Shown: positions 47,302 to 57,047, counted from the stretch's first letter. The stretch is DNA of 64,000 nt from Candidimonas sp. SYP-B2681 (GCF_003971065.1 NZ_RYDV01000008.1:124001-188000), one strand, 5' to 3'. Notes: generated from the letters alone by a model not told the origin. A program made the numbers and translations.

Positions 47302-48489
47302 ATGAATGAAGCCTCTATTCCCTTTCCGATATTGCCCGGTAATTGGCTGGGCATGATCGGAGGGGGGCAGTTGGGGCGCATGTTTTGCCATGCTGCACAA
47401 AGCATGGGCTACAAAGTTGCGGTGTTGGATCCCGATCCCCACAGTCCGGCCGGCGCTGTCGCCGATATGCATATCAAGACAGGTTATGACGACGTAAACG
47501 GCCTCGCGCAGCTGTCCGGCCGCTGCAAGGCGATCACAACCGAATTCGAGAACGTACCCGCCGAAAGTCTGCGCACACTTGCGGCGGCTTCGTTGGTAAG
47601 ACCGGCGGCGCAAGCCGTTGCCATCGTTCAGGATCGCATACGCGAGAAGGCATTTATCGCCGACGCCGGGGTGCCGCTCGCGCCCTATGCCGCCATCCAC
47701 ACCGCCGACGACATCGCTACCGCGCCCGATACGCTGTTTCCCGGTATTTTGAAAGCGGCCCGTCTCGGTTACGACGGAAAAGGGCAGGCCCGCGTCGTGA
47801 ATCGAGAGCAGGCGCTTCAGGCATTTGCTGACATTGGCGCAAGTTGCGTACTCGAGGCACTTCTGCCGTTGGCAAGCGAACTTTCCGTTGTCATGGCGCG
47901 CGGTGCTGATGGCCACACTGTCTATTATCCTTCTGCACAGAACGAGCATCGCGACGGCATACTGGCAGTCTCCACGGTGGATGCCTGGCCGCCTGCGCTG
48001 CCGATGGCCGCACAAGCGGCCAAAGCGGCCAAAGCGGCATTGGCGATCGCCGACGGATTGCAGTATGTGGGGGTCTTATGCGTCGAATTTTTTGTACTAC
48101 AGGATGGCACACTGGTGGCCAACGAGATCGCGCCGCGCCCTCATAACAGTGGCCATTTCACCATGGACGCCAGTATCAGCAGTCAGTTCGAACAGCAAGT
48201 TCGCGTGACGGCCGGCTTGCCTTTGGGCAGCACAGCGTCACTTTGCCCTGTTGTCATGTTGAACCTGCTCGGCGACGTCTGGTTCGATCCGGCAACAGAC
48301 ACTATGCGCGATCCGGATTGGGCTACCGTGTTGGCCATCCCCGGTGTCAAATTGCATCTGTATGGCAAAGCTGAAGCGCGCCGTGGTCGGAAAATGGGCC
48401 ATATCAATGTGCTCGGCGCCACGCTGGCCGACGCTAACACTGCCGCTGCGCAGGTCGCGCAAGTACTTGGTATTCCTTTCCAGTCATGA
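47302..48489 (+). CDS. purK: N5-CAIR synthetase
   Basis: PurK is an ATP-grasp enzyme that carboxylates AIR with bicarbonate. The 395-residue protein opens GNWLGMIGGGQLGRMFCHAA and has the ATP-grasp blocks KAARLGYDGKGQARV and NEIAPRPHNSGHFTMDA. It follows purE by 66 bp and overlaps the Sua5-type gene by 4 nt. Confidence 0.97.
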   Translation: MNEASIPFPILPGNWLGMIGGGQLGRMFCHAAQSMGYKVAVLDPDPHSPAGAVADMHIKTGYDDVNGLAQLSGRCKAITTEFENVPAESLRTLAAASLVRPAAQAVAIVQDRIREKAFIADAGVPLAPYAAIHTADDIATAPDTLFPGILKAARLGYDGKGQARVVNREQALQAFADIGASCVLEALLPLASELSVVMARGADGHTVYYPSAQNEHRDGILAVSTVDAWPPALPMAAQAAKAAKAALAIADGLQYVGVLCVEFFVLQDGTLVANEIAPRPHNSGHFTMDASISSQFEQQVRVTAGLPLGSTASLCPVVMLNLLGDVWFDPATDTMRDPDWATVLAIPGVKLHLYGKAEARRGRKMGHINVLGATLADANTAAAQVAQVLGIPFQS

Positions 48490-49514
48490 GCCATGCCATG
48501 ACATCGGTCGATATAAGCCGTTTGTTGGCGCAAGGCGCGCAACGCTTGCTGGAAGGCGGTTTAGTGGCTTTTCCTACCGAAACGGTCTATGGGCTGGGCG
48601 CCGACGCCGAAAACCCTCAGGCCATCGCCCGTATTTACGCAGCCAAGGGGCGTCCTGCCAACCATCCCGTTATTGTGCATGTGGCACCCGATGCTGACCT
48701 GACTTACTGGGTAAAATCCGTGCCGGCCGAAGCGCGGGCCCTGATGCAAGCCTTCTGGCCAGGTCCGCTTACCCTTATCTTGCCCCGTGCCCAGCATATT
48801 CCCGCTGCCGTCAGCGGAGGCCAGGATAGCGTCGGCCTGCGTTGTCCCGCACACCCTATCGCCCAGGAACTGTTGCGCCAGTTCGCACGGCTCAAGCCTA
48901 ACGGGCAGGGGGGCGTAGCGGCGCCTTCAGCCAACAAGTTTGGACAGGTCTCGCCCACACATGCCTCGCATGTGCGAGCCGAGTTCAGTGGACTGACCGA
49001 GTCTGAACTGATGATTCTGGAAGGTGGCCCAGCGCAAGTGGGTATTGAATCCACCATCATCGATCTCTCTCGCCTTGACCGCGGTATTGGCCCCGTGCTG
49101 TTGCGCCCTGGCCATATCTCGGCGGCACAGATCGGCGCTGTACTGGGTGCGGAACCGGCTCATCCGGACGCCTTCGCACCGCAGGTTTCCGGCTCTTTGA
49201 AAGCGCATTACGCGCCGCGCACTCCGCTATATGTATTGTCGACTGCGCAGCTCTTGAACCGTATTGAAAAGGAAAGGATTGCAGGTCGGGTAGCCGCGGT
49301 GGCCTTCCATCCCCCCGGCGATACTGCCAACAGCGATGTCGATTGGTACCCCTGCGCCGCTGACCCGCATGCTTATGCGCGCGACCTGTATGCGTTGTTG
49401 CGCGATCTTGACGAGCGCGGTTACGCCGCCATCTTGTTCGAGCAGCCCCCGCGGACCTTGGCGTGGCAGGCGGTTAATGATCGTATAGGCCGCGCCGCTG
49501 CAGCGTTCAGCTAA
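48486..49514 (+). CDS. L-threonylcarbamoyladenylate synthase (Sua5 type)
   Basis: Sua5/TsaC makes threonylcarbamoyl-AMP for t6A37 in tRNAs. The 342-residue length is the two-domain Sua5 form: an N-terminal YrdC domain (about 10-200) with AFPTETVYGLGADAEN, GRPANHPVIVHV and the RCPAHPIAQELL/SANKFGQVSPTHA blocks, and a C-terminal Sua5 domain (about 220-342). It overlaps the purK stop as ATGA. ATG 48498 (MTSVDIS) is an alternative start. Confidence 0.94.
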   Translation: MSHAMTSVDISRLLAQGAQRLLEGGLVAFPTETVYGLGADAENPQAIARIYAAKGRPANHPVIVHVAPDADLTYWVKSVPAEARALMQAFWPGPLTLILPRAQHIPAAVSGGQDSVGLRCPAHPIAQELLRQFARLKPNGQGGVAAPSANKFGQVSPTHASHVRAEFSGLTESELMILEGGPAQVGIESTIIDLSRLDRGIGPVLLRPGHISAAQIGAVLGAEPAHPDAFAPQVSGSLKAHYAPRTPLYVLSTAQLLNRIEKERIAGRVAAVAFHPPGDTANSDVDWYPCAADPHAYARDLYALLRDLDERGYAAILFEQPPRTLAWQAVNDRIGRAAAAFS

Positions 49515-49529
49515 GGTGCTGAAACGCGT

Positions 49530-50240
49530 TCAGACGCCCAGATAACGCATCAGAACTTCAGGTTGCGCCGCCAGGATTTCACTGCGCTCGCTGACAACCA
49601 GACAACCCTTTTCAAGTACCACGCAACGGTCGGTGTGCGCCAGCACTTTGCGATAGTTGCGATCGACGATCAGGGTCGACATCCCGGTGCGGCGCACCTC
49701 GGCAATTATTCGCCAGATTTCGGCAATGATCAGAGGCGCCAGACCTTCGGTTGCCTCGTCAAGTATCAGCACATCGGGGTTGGTCATTAGTGCACGGCCT
49801 ATGGCCAGCATTTGCTGTTCACCGCCAGAGAGCTGTTGACCGCCATGATCCAGGCGTTCCGACAGGCGCGGGAAGGTATGCAATATGCGTTCGTAGGTCC
49901 ATTCCTTGCGGCCGTCAAAACCCGGCCGGGCAGCGACTTGCAGGTTTTCGCGGACGCTTAAATTAGGAAAAATTCCCCGCCCTTCGGGAACGTAGGCAAT
50001 ACCCAGGCGCGCTACCTGGTAGGGCTCGGCCTTCGTGCAATTTTTCCCGCGGATGCTGATGTCGCCACTGCTTGCTGCTACGTGGCCCAGGATGGTCCGG
50101 ATGAAAGTACTTTTTCCCATGCCGTTGCGCCCCAGCAATCCTATGGATTCGCCACGGCCAATATCCAGGCTTACGCCCTGCAGTACGTGGCTTGCGCCGT
50201 AATGGGCATGCACTGACTGTGCCTGTATGAAGGGAGTCAC
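49530..50240 (-). CDS. livF: Branched-chain-type ABC transporter ATPase LivF
   Basis: The 236-residue ATPase of a Liv-type uptake system. Walker A is LLGRNGMGKST, the signature is LSGGEQQM, and Walker B is VLILDEATEGL. It is the last gene of a run beginning with the ligase operon (about 57 kb) and overlaps livG by ATGA. In this context the transporter more likely carries an aromatic acid than leucine; that is an inference from the neighbours. It is convergent with the Sua5-type gene. Confidence 0.94.
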   Translation of the reverse strand: MTPFIQAQSVHAHYGASHVLQGVSLDIGRGESIGLLGRNGMGKSTFIRTILGHVAASSGDISIRGKNCTKAEPYQVARLGIAYVPEGRGIFPNLSVRENLQVAARPGFDGRKEWTYERILHTFPRLSERLDHGGQQLSGGEQQMLAIGRALMTNPDVLILDEATEGLAPLIIAEIWRIIAEVRRTGMSTLIVDRNYRKVLAHTDRCVVLEKGCLVVSERSEILAAQPEVLMRYLGV

Positions 50241-50986
50241 TGGCCTTCTCCCAGATAGGCAGTCTGGACGTCGATATTGCTACGTATCGCCTGGGGTTCG
50301 CCATGAGCGATCACTTGTCCATTGACCATTACCGTGATTTCATCGGCCACCTTGAATACCGCGTCCATGTCGTGTTCGACCAGCAAGATGGCATGTTTCG
50401 TTTTAAGCGATGCCAGCAGGTCGAGCATTCTTTCGGTCTCTTCGGACCCCATGCCGGCCAATGGTTCGTCCAGTAGAAGCACGCTGGGCTGTGTCGCCAG
50501 GCTCATGGCGATTTCCAATTGACGTTTCCGCCCATGTGATAGCAGGCCAGCCGTTTGACGAACATCGGCTTCCAGGCCAGCCAGTGATATCGCCTGATCT
50601 GCCGCCTCGATGCTATAGCGGCAGTTTTTGGCGGGACTTGTCCAATTCCAGAATTTTTGAAGATTGGCCTGGGCAGCGAGCCGGCAATTTTCGTGGACGG
50701 AAAGGCTGGGGAATATCGTTGTTCGTTGGTAGCTACGGCCCATTCCGGCCCTTGCGCGGCGCGGTTGCGACCAGGACGTTACCTCTTGCTGCTGAAGGAA
50801 TATAGTCCCCTCGTCGGGCGCCAATTCGCCCGCCAACACACTGACCAGGGTGGATTTGCCTGCGCCGTTAGTACCTATGACTGCGTGCAATGCGCCGCGC
50901 CTAAGGGTTAGGGAGACGCGATCGATGGCCGTGAGCCCCATAAAACGCCGGGTGATATTCTTCGCCGATAATAAAATGTCGCTCAT
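50237..50986 (-). CDS. livG: Branched-chain-type ABC transporter ATPase LivG
   Basis: The second 249-residue ATPase of the Liv-type system. Walker A is GTNGAGKSTL, the signature LSHGRKRQLEIA is the LivG variant, and the late AHGEPQAIRSN is typical. It starts 3 bp after the livM stop. Confidence 0.94.
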   Translation of the reverse strand: MSDILLSAKNITRRFMGLTAIDRVSLTLRRGALHAVIGTNGAGKSTLVSVLAGELAPDEGTIFLQQQEVTSWSQPRRARAGMGRSYQRTTIFPSLSVHENCRLAAQANLQKFWNWTSPAKNCRYSIEAADQAISLAGLEADVRQTAGLLSHGRKRQLEIAMSLATQPSVLLLDEPLAGMGSEETERMLDLLASLKTKHAILLVEHDMDAVFKVADEITVMVNGQVIAHGEPQAIRSNIDVQTAYLGEGQ

Positions 50987-50989
50987 GCT

Positions 50990-51991
50990 TCATCCTTGAG
51001 ACGCTGCTGCGGCGGCTCGCATTGCCGAGCGCCGGCTGCGCCACTGCGCCGAGATCCCAATGAGGCCGTTCGGCATGATGGCCACGAGTGCCATGATGCT
51101 AAGGCCGAAGGTCAGATGCCAATGCGTGGCCAAATCGCCGAACAGGCTTTGAGACTGGAATGCTTCCTGCAAGAGTGTCAGGCCCGCGGCGCCCAGCACT
51201 GCGCCCCACAGGCGGCTGCTGCCTCCCAGGATCACCATGAGCAGCACCAGACCAGATTGCTCCCATGACAACAGCTCCGGGTTGACAAAGCCATCTTTCG
51301 ACGCATACAGCAGACCGCTTATCCCGGCCAGGGCGCCGCCTATCGCGTAGGCGACCAGCTTGTAGTTAAAGGTTGAATAGCCGGCGCTGCGCATACGCAA
51401 TTCGTTTACCTTGATTCCGGTAAGAGCGGCACCAAAACGGGAGCGCATAAGCATCGCCAGGAAGGCCCAGGTAAGCATCAGGCAGGCGAGGGTGAACAGG
51501 TAAAGGCGGTGTGGGGTATCAATGGTGAAAAATAGCCAGTCGCCCAAGCGCAGCTCCGGGCGGAAATACAAATAGATGCCATCGCTGCCGCCACCCACGT
51601 CGGTATCGTGGAAGACGTAATAGGCCATCTGCGAAAAGGCCAAGGTCACCATAATGAAATACACCCCCTTGGTACGCAGCGCCAGAGCCCCGGTAACCAG
51701 GGCGTAGGCCATGGCACTAAAAACGGCGCATACCATCAGCCATAGCAAGCTGCCCGCTCCGGATTCCGGCGACAGGAGGGTGGTCGTATAGGCCCCAATA
51801 CCAAAGAAGGCGGCGTGCCCCAGGCTTACCAGCCCTGCGCCGCCAACGAGCAGTTGCAGGCTTAGCGCAAAGATGGAATAGATCATGATCTTGATGATAA
51901 GGCTGACGTAATAGTCGCCTATCATCAGTGGCAGCACGGCCACGCCGGACAAAACCCCGACTATGCACAGGGCGCGTAACATCGCTTGCAT
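50990..51991 (-). CDS. livM: Branched-chain-type ABC transporter permease LivM
   Basis: A 333-residue permease with about 8-10 helices. Motifs typical of LivM are VGGAGLVSLGHAAFFGIGAYT and YAIGGALAGISGLLYASKDGF. It follows livH by 4 bp on the minus strand. Confidence 0.93.
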   Translation of the reverse strand: MQAMLRALCIVGVLSGVAVLPLMIGDYYVSLIIKIMIYSIFALSLQLLVGGAGLVSLGHAAFFGIGAYTTTLLSPESGAGSLLWLMVCAVFSAMAYALVTGALALRTKGVYFIMVTLAFSQMAYYVFHDTDVGGGSDGIYLYFRPELRLGDWLFFTIDTPHRLYLFTLACLMLTWAFLAMLMRSRFGAALTGIKVNELRMRSAGYSTFNYKLVAYAIGGALAGISGLLYASKDGFVNPELLSWEQSGLVLLMVILGGSSRLWGAVLGAAGLTLLQEAFQSQSLFGDLATHWHLTFGLSIMALVAIMPNGLIGISAQWRSRRSAMRAAAAASQG

Positions 51992-51995
51992 GAAA

Positions 51996-52877
51996 TCAGC
52001 CTTGCTTGAAGAGCCCTTCGGGCTTGAACAGAAGAATGGCAGCCATCAGGACATAGATCAGAACGCCCGCGATACCTGGGAAAAAAACCTGGCCGAAGGT
52101 ATCAACAAAACCGACCAACATGGCGGCCAGGAAAGCGCCCTTTATAGAGCCGATTCCTCCGATGACGACGACGACAAAACAGATAATAAGAACGTTGTTC
52201 CCCATGCCGGGGTACACGGACGATACCGGCGCGGCAATGGCGCCTGCAAGGGCCGCGAGCGCAACCCCGATGGCAAAGACAACGCGGTACAGGCGGTTGA
52301 TGTCTACGCCCAACGAGCCAATCATCTCGCGATTGCTGGCGCCGGCTCGTATCATCATGCCAAGGCGGGTATGCCCCAGCACCCAATACAGAAGCCCGGC
52401 GACTAAAAGGCAAACAGCAGAGATGAAAAGCCGGTAAACCGGGTAGGTCATGACATCGCCCAGCGCTATGGAGCCAGCGAGCCAGGCAGGCGCCGCAACG
52501 CCGTGAACGTCGTTGCCGACGGCAATGCTGCGCAATTCTTCAAAGACCAGTATCAGCCCGTAGGTCATGAGCACTTGTTGCAAGTGGTCGCGACGGTAGA
52601 GAAAACTGAAGAAAGCCCATTCCAGAAAGTAGCCCAGCACAGCGGCGGCGAGCAGGCAGAACATGACGGTGACGAGAAAGCCTCCACCGATGTACCGGGC
52701 TACCAGGGGTTCAAGGGCGAAGGCCATGTAGGCCCCGATCATGTAAAAACTGCCATGAGCCAAATTAATGATACCCATGATGCCGAAAATCAGTGTCAGG
52801 CCGCTGGCAACCAGAAACAGCAACAGACCATATTGCACAGCATTCAGGCATTGAATCAAAAAGATGGCGGGGTCCAC
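51996..52877 (-). CDS. livH: Branched-chain-type ABC transporter permease LivH
   Basis: A 293-residue permease with about 8 helices. Motifs are GLTLIFGIMGIINLAHGSFYM and AIGVALAALAGAIAAPV. The frame is open to 52952, but GTG 52877 (VDPAIF) has AAGGAG 6 nt upstream, and the longer version would overlap the receptor gene and add a non-membrane Arg-rich start. It follows the receptor gene by 25 bp. Confidence 0.93.
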   Translation of the reverse strand: MDPAIFLIQCLNAVQYGLLLFLVASGLTLIFGIMGIINLAHGSFYMIGAYMAFALEPLVARYIGGGFLVTVMFCLLAAAVLGYFLEWAFFSFLYRRDHLQQVLMTYGLILVFEELRSIAVGNDVHGVAAPAWLAGSIALGDVMTYPVYRLFISAVCLLVAGLLYWVLGHTRLGMMIRAGASNREMIGSLGVDINRLYRVVFAIGVALAALAGAIAAPVSSVYPGMGNNVLIICFVVVVIGGIGSIKGAFLAAMLVGFVDTFGQVFFPGIAGVLIYVLMAAILLFKPEGLFKQG

Positions 52878-52902
52878 AAATGCTCCTTCGGTACGGCGAC
52901 GG

Positions 52903-54060
52903 TTACAGGCGGCAGCCGCGTGCCGGATCGGCCAGCGCCTTGATGGCAACACCCTGGCTGACGTTCTGATCGCCCTTTACCTGGCGCAGGTAGATGTCCT
53001 GAATCGGGTTGTTCGCCTTGGATAAGGTGAAAGGACCGCGTGGACTGTCGATGGTGGCGCTGCTCATGGCGGTGCGCATGGCGTCTTTCTTGGAAGCATC
53101 GCCGTTGACCGCCTTCAGACCGGCAGCAAGCAACTGCGCTGCATCATAGCCCTGCACGGCATACACATCAGGCTGCATGGTAGGGTAGTTCTTGGAATAG
53201 TTTTCACGGAAAGCGTTGTCTCGCGGAGTATTCAGGCCATCGGCGTAGTGCAGCGTAGTGAACAATCCTTGTGCCGCGTCGCCTTGCGCCTTCAACGTGC
53301 CATCGGTCATGAAGCCGCTGCTCAGCAGAGGCACCGATTTCCCCAGGCCAGCGGCCGCATAGTCTTGCACGAATTTCACTGCTCCGCCGCCAGCGAAGAA
53401 AGTGAATACCGTGTCAGGCTTCAACGATGCCACTTCAGTGAGCAAGGGCTGGAACTCTACATTGGGAAAGGGCAGCGTCAGTTCCTTGATGACTTTGCCG
53501 CCTTGCTTCTCGAACGACTCTTTGAAACCCGCAATGGCCTCTTTGCCTGCAGCATAATTCCAGGTGATCGTTACCGCAGTCTTGTGTCCTTTCTCGTAGG
53601 CGACCGGACCCATGGCATAGGAAGGCTGCCAATTGGTAAAGGAAGTGCGAAAGATGTTCTTGCTGCACAGTGGCCCGGTGATGGCATCGGCCCCGGCGTT
53701 GGGAATGATCAACGTGGTATCGGAGTCTTTTGCTGCCTTGGCCAGTGCCATGGCGACGCCTGAATGCACCGTGCCTACCAATATGTCGACCTGGTCGCGC
53801 TTGATAAGACGATTGGCGTTATCAGGACCCTTGGACGGGTTGGACTCGTCATCAACCTGAAAGTATTCAAGCTCCTGGCCAGCAAGCTTACCGCCTTGTT
53901 CTTTTACATACAGTTTGAAGCCGTTCTCTATGGCTTGTCCCAGTGCTGCATACGTACCGCTGTAGGGCAGCATAAAGCCGACTTTTACGGTCGCAACTGC
54001 ATTGCCTGACCCTAGCGCAAGCACGGCTGCGATGGCCGTGCCGGTGAATACTTGTTTCAT
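52903..54060 (-). CDS. Periplasmic ABC substrate-binding protein (Leu/Ile/Val-type)
   Basis: The 385-residue receptor has a signal peptide (MKQVFTGTAIAAVLALGSGNAVA) and a two-lobe periplasmic-binding fold with VKVGFMLPYSGTYAALGQAIENGF and the EYFQVDDESNPSKGPDNANRLI block. It feeds the Liv-type permeases encoded behind it. Position directly behind the benzoate-CoA ligase and hydrolase genes suggests an aromatic carboxylate as ligand, but the sequence does not prove it. Confidence 0.92.
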   Translation of the reverse strand: MKQVFTGTAIAAVLALGSGNAVATVKVGFMLPYSGTYAALGQAIENGFKLYVKEQGGKLAGQELEYFQVDDESNPSKGPDNANRLIKRDQVDILVGTVHSGVAMALAKAAKDSDTTLIIPNAGADAITGPLCSKNIFRTSFTNWQPSYAMGPVAYEKGHKTAVTITWNYAAGKEAIAGFKESFEKQGGKVIKELTLPFPNVEFQPLLTEVASLKPDTVFTFFAGGGAVKFVQDYAAAGLGKSVPLLSSGFMTDGTLKAQGDAAQGLFTTLHYADGLNTPRDNAFRENYSKNYPTMQPDVYAVQGYDAAQLLAAGLKAVNGDASKKDAMRTAMSSATIDSPRGPFTLSKANNPIQDIYLRQVKGDQNVSQGVAIKALADPARGCRL

Positions 54061-54124
54061 ATGTCTGCTCCTTGATTATTATAAAAATCACTGCATGGTG
54101 CGCGTTGCGCGGGGTAAGCGTAAG

Positions 54125-54952
54125 TCAAAGGTGGGCACGATCCAGCTTGGCAATGAAAGCGCTCAGTGCGCCGATAACAACGTCGGGCTGGTCCCGGTGC
54201 GGCGAATGGCCACAGTTCGGGATAATACAAAGCTCGGTCTGGGTGGCAATGCGTCGGATACCGTAGATTTGTTCCAACGAGCCATATTCATCGTTTTCGC
54301 CCTGTATCGCCAGCACTGGGCATTCAATGTCTTTCAGGAAAGGCTCAATATTCCAGGCACGGAAATTGGGATCAAGCCAGACGTCGTTCCAGCCCCAAAA
54401 TGCGGAATCGGGATCACTGTGGTAACGGCCCAGTTTGCGAGGCAAATCCGTGTTTAGATACGCTTGCCTGGCATTTTCGATATTCGCTACCGTAACGTCT
54501 TCAACGAAAATATGGGGGGCAGCCACCGCAATCGCCTTGACTCTTTCGGGATACATCGCCGCATAAAGCACGGCAATCGATCCGCCGTCGCTATGTCCGA
54601 AAAGGACCGGGCGTTCATTTTCAAGGTCAAGGGCCTTAAACAGCGCGGGCAGCGCTTGGCCGGCCTGGGCATGCATGAAACTTACTGGCCATTTTTCTTC
54701 ATGGGGGCGAGGCGTGCTTTCCCCATAGCCATAGCGTGAAAAGACCAGGCCTCGGCAATTTGCTGCGGCACAAGCCAGCGCGGGCCAATCTTTCCACATC
54801 GATACAGAACCCAGGCCTTCATGCAGGAAGATCAAAAGGTCTTTGTCGGTTTTATGAGGCTCTATCCATTGGCATTCAATCGTGATGTCGCGTCCGTCGC
54901 TGCCAGTAACCGGCACGAGCAGGGACGATGTATTCGCGATGGTCTGATTCAT
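54125..54952 (-). CDS. Alpha/beta hydrolase of the box cluster
   Basis: A 275-residue soluble alpha/beta-hydrolase. The nucleophile elbow is GHSDGGSIAVLYAA (Ser about 139), the oxyanion region is HEGLGSVSMW, and a C-terminal His is in NCGHSPHRDQP. Related genes occur in aerobic benzoyl-CoA clusters, possibly to clear a lactone or a dead-end thioester; that role is an inference. It lies 5 bp after the ligase gene. Confidence 0.85.
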   Translation of the reverse strand: MNQTIANTSSLLVPVTGSDGRDITIECQWIEPHKTDKDLLIFLHEGLGSVSMWKDWPALACAAANCRGLVFSRYGYGESTPRPHEEKWPVSFMHAQAGQALPALFKALDLENERPVLFGHSDGGSIAVLYAAMYPERVKAIAVAAPHIFVEDVTVANIENARQAYLNTDLPRKLGRYHSDPDSAFWGWNDVWLDPNFRAWNIEPFLKDIECPVLAIQGENDEYGSLEQIYGIRRIATQTELCIIPNCGHSPHRDQPDVVIGALSAFIAKLDRAHL

Positions 54953-54957
54953 GACTT

Positions 54958-56508
54958 CTATTTGTTCAATTGCCGCAGTCGAAAGCGCTGGATTTTTCCC
55001 GTTGCGGTTTTGGGAAGATCCTCGAGGAAATGTATTGTGCGAGGATACTTGAAAGGCGCGAGATGTTGTTTAACATAGGCTTGTAACTCCTCGGCGATTT
55101 GCGGGCCGCCTGGCTGGCCGTCGCGCAATACGACATAAGCCAGGGTTTTGGTAAGCCCATCTTCGTCGGCCACTCCGATGACGGCCGCTTCCAGCACAGA
55201 CTTGTGCTGAATCAGTGTGTTTTCAACCTCGACTGGCGACACATATTGCCCGCTAACCTTGATCATGTCGTCGCTGCGTCCGGCGTACGTGTAATACCCG
55301 TCAGCATCGCAACTATATTTATCGCCGCTTTTAAGCCATTGGCCTTGAAAGGTCTCGAGCGACTTGGGGCGGTTATTCCAATACAGCAGCGCAGCGCTGG
55401 GGCCTTTGATATATAGGTCGCCTATGGCGTTCGTATCGACGCGATGGCCCTGATCGTCGCGGAGCTCGACCTCATAGCCCGGAACTGGCTTGCCGGTGGT
55501 GCCATAGCGAATCTGACCTGGCTGGTTTGACAGGAAAATATGGAGCATTTCGGTGGAACCGATACCATCCAGAATGTCGCAGCCGAAATGCTGTCGAAAA
55601 CGGGTGCCAAGGTCTTTGGGCAGGGCTTCTCCGGCCGAGGCACAGACGCGTATGGCGACCTGGTTCTTCTCAGGCAGTAGGGGCGAAGCCAGCATGCTGG
55701 CGTACAAAGTAGGAACGCCGCAGAAAATGGTTGGCCGGTGTTGAATCAGGCGCTTAAATACGGCTTCCGGTGTGGGCCGTTCACTCATCAGCACCGTCGT
55801 TGCACCGACTGTTAGCGGAAACGTGAGTCCGTTGCCCAGGCCGTAGGCAAAGAAGAGTTTTGCCGCTGAAAATACCGTGTCGTCTTCGACGATTCCCAAC
55901 ACTGGCTTGCCATAGAGTTCAGCGGTATACCAAAGGTTTGCATGGGTATGCACGACGCCCTTGGGCTGGCCCGTGGAGCCCGATGAATATAGCCAAAATG
56001 CGATTTCGTCTGACATCGTTGTGCAGACAGGCGATTCGTTTGCTGACGACATAAGCCGGCTAAGTTCGAGCAGGGGTGTCGGTAAGGGATCCGCCGGCTG
56101 CGAGACAACAATGTGCTTGACCTCGTGCTGCCCCTGATCCAAGGCTTGCTGAATAACTGGCAGCAGGGTGCCTGAAACGAACACCGCCTGGCTGCGACTA
56201 TGCTTAAGGATATAGGCATAGTCGTCAGGGGTCAGCAGCGTATTCACGGCCACCGGCACGACGCCGGCATAGAGTGCGCCAAGAAACACTACGGGCCAAT
56301 CAATGGTGTCATGCATCATCAGCAGGATGCGTTCTTCACGACGTATACCCAGATGTTGCAATAGCCCTGCGAACAGAATGATTTTTCGTGCCAGCTCGCC
56401 GTACGTCAGCGTATTGTGATCGTCGATGTAAGCTGGTTTGTGAGGACGTATGGCGTTTAATTGTATAAGGTGGGCAGCATAGTTAAGTTCGGATGGGCAG
56501 GCATCCAT
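54958..56508 (-). CDS. bclA: Benzoate-CoA ligase
   Basis: This AMP-forming ligase makes benzoyl-CoA from benzoate, ATP and CoA, the entry step of the box pathway. The 516-residue protein has the ATP loop YSSGSTGQPKGVVHTHAN, the YKVSGQYVSPVEVE and LPKTATGKIQRFRLR C-terminal motifs with the catalytic Lys, and a benzoate-family profile. It lies between the DUF4863 gene and the hydrolase gene, and is transcribed away from boxR. Confidence 0.93.
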   Translation of the reverse strand: MDACPSELNYAAHLIQLNAIRPHKPAYIDDHNTLTYGELARKIILFAGLLQHLGIRREERILLMMHDTIDWPVVFLGALYAGVVPVAVNTLLTPDDYAYILKHSRSQAVFVSGTLLPVIQQALDQGQHEVKHIVVSQPADPLPTPLLELSRLMSSANESPVCTTMSDEIAFWLYSSGSTGQPKGVVHTHANLWYTAELYGKPVLGIVEDDTVFSAAKLFFAYGLGNGLTFPLTVGATTVLMSERPTPEAVFKRLIQHRPTIFCGVPTLYASMLASPLLPEKNQVAIRVCASAGEALPKDLGTRFRQHFGCDILDGIGSTEMLHIFLSNQPGQIRYGTTGKPVPGYEVELRDDQGHRVDTNAIGDLYIKGPSAALLYWNNRPKSLETFQGQWLKSGDKYSCDADGYYTYAGRSDDMIKVSGQYVSPVEVENTLIQHKSVLEAAVIGVADEDGLTKTLAYVVLRDGQPGGPQIAEELQAYVKQHLAPFKYPRTIHFLEDLPKTATGKIQRFRLRQLNK

Positions 56509-56559
56509 GGGTTGTCTCCAGACTAGTTATTGATGACACCAGAATCGTGGCTATGCCGA

Positions 56560-57030
56560 TTATTCTTCGGTAAACCGGATCTGCCCTTGCGGTAGAAGAT
56601 ACAGGACCAGAGCCCGCCCACCGCTGACCGTCGGGCTGTGGACGGTATCGGGGCCATAGACCAGCCATCCAGCGGCTTGGCCGTCGAACTTCGCGGTGCT
56701 GTCCAATGGCATGATCAGGTCGATCTCGCCCATTGGATGGCAGTGCTGCGGGCCCGCCATGTCATGCATGTCGACTACATCGACGGAATATCCATTTAAC
56801 GCGTCGAGCGGCTTGATGACTCGCCCGTAACGCAGGCCGCCGTGCTCGTACTTACACATCCACCCATCGTTGATACCGCTTTTACAGGCGGCCAGAATGC
56901 GTTGACAGGTTTCTCCGTCGTAGGGAAATGCTTGCTGCAGGCGCGCTTGCAACGAGGCGTCGAGCGGACGGCTACCTATTTCGTCGGTAACGGTTTTGAT
57001 TATCTGCTGAAATTCGTCGACGCTGCCCAT
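56560..57030 (-). CDS. DUF4863-family protein (PnbB-like)
   Basis: About 156 residues of a cupin-like protein family that I know as DUF4863. The family includes 4-hydroxylaminobenzoate lyase (PnbB), but that activity need not apply here. Visible are PQHCHPMGEIDLIMPL, a likely metal site with two His and a Glu, and a late GWLVYGPDTVHSPTV. It lies first in the ligase-transporter operon, 52 bp ahead of bclA. ATG 57030 has AAGGA at the right spacing; ATG 57036 is also in frame. Confidence 0.7.
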   Translation of the reverse strand: MGSVDEFQQIIKTVTDEIGSRPLDASLQARLQQAFPYDGETCQRILAACKSGINDGWMCKYEHGGLRYGRVIKPLDALNGYSVDVVDMHDMAGPQHCHPMGEIDLIMPLDSTAKFDGQAAGWLVYGPDTVHSPTVSGGRALVLYLLPQGQIRFTEE

Positions 57031-57047
57031 TGCCATCCTTTGCCGAT

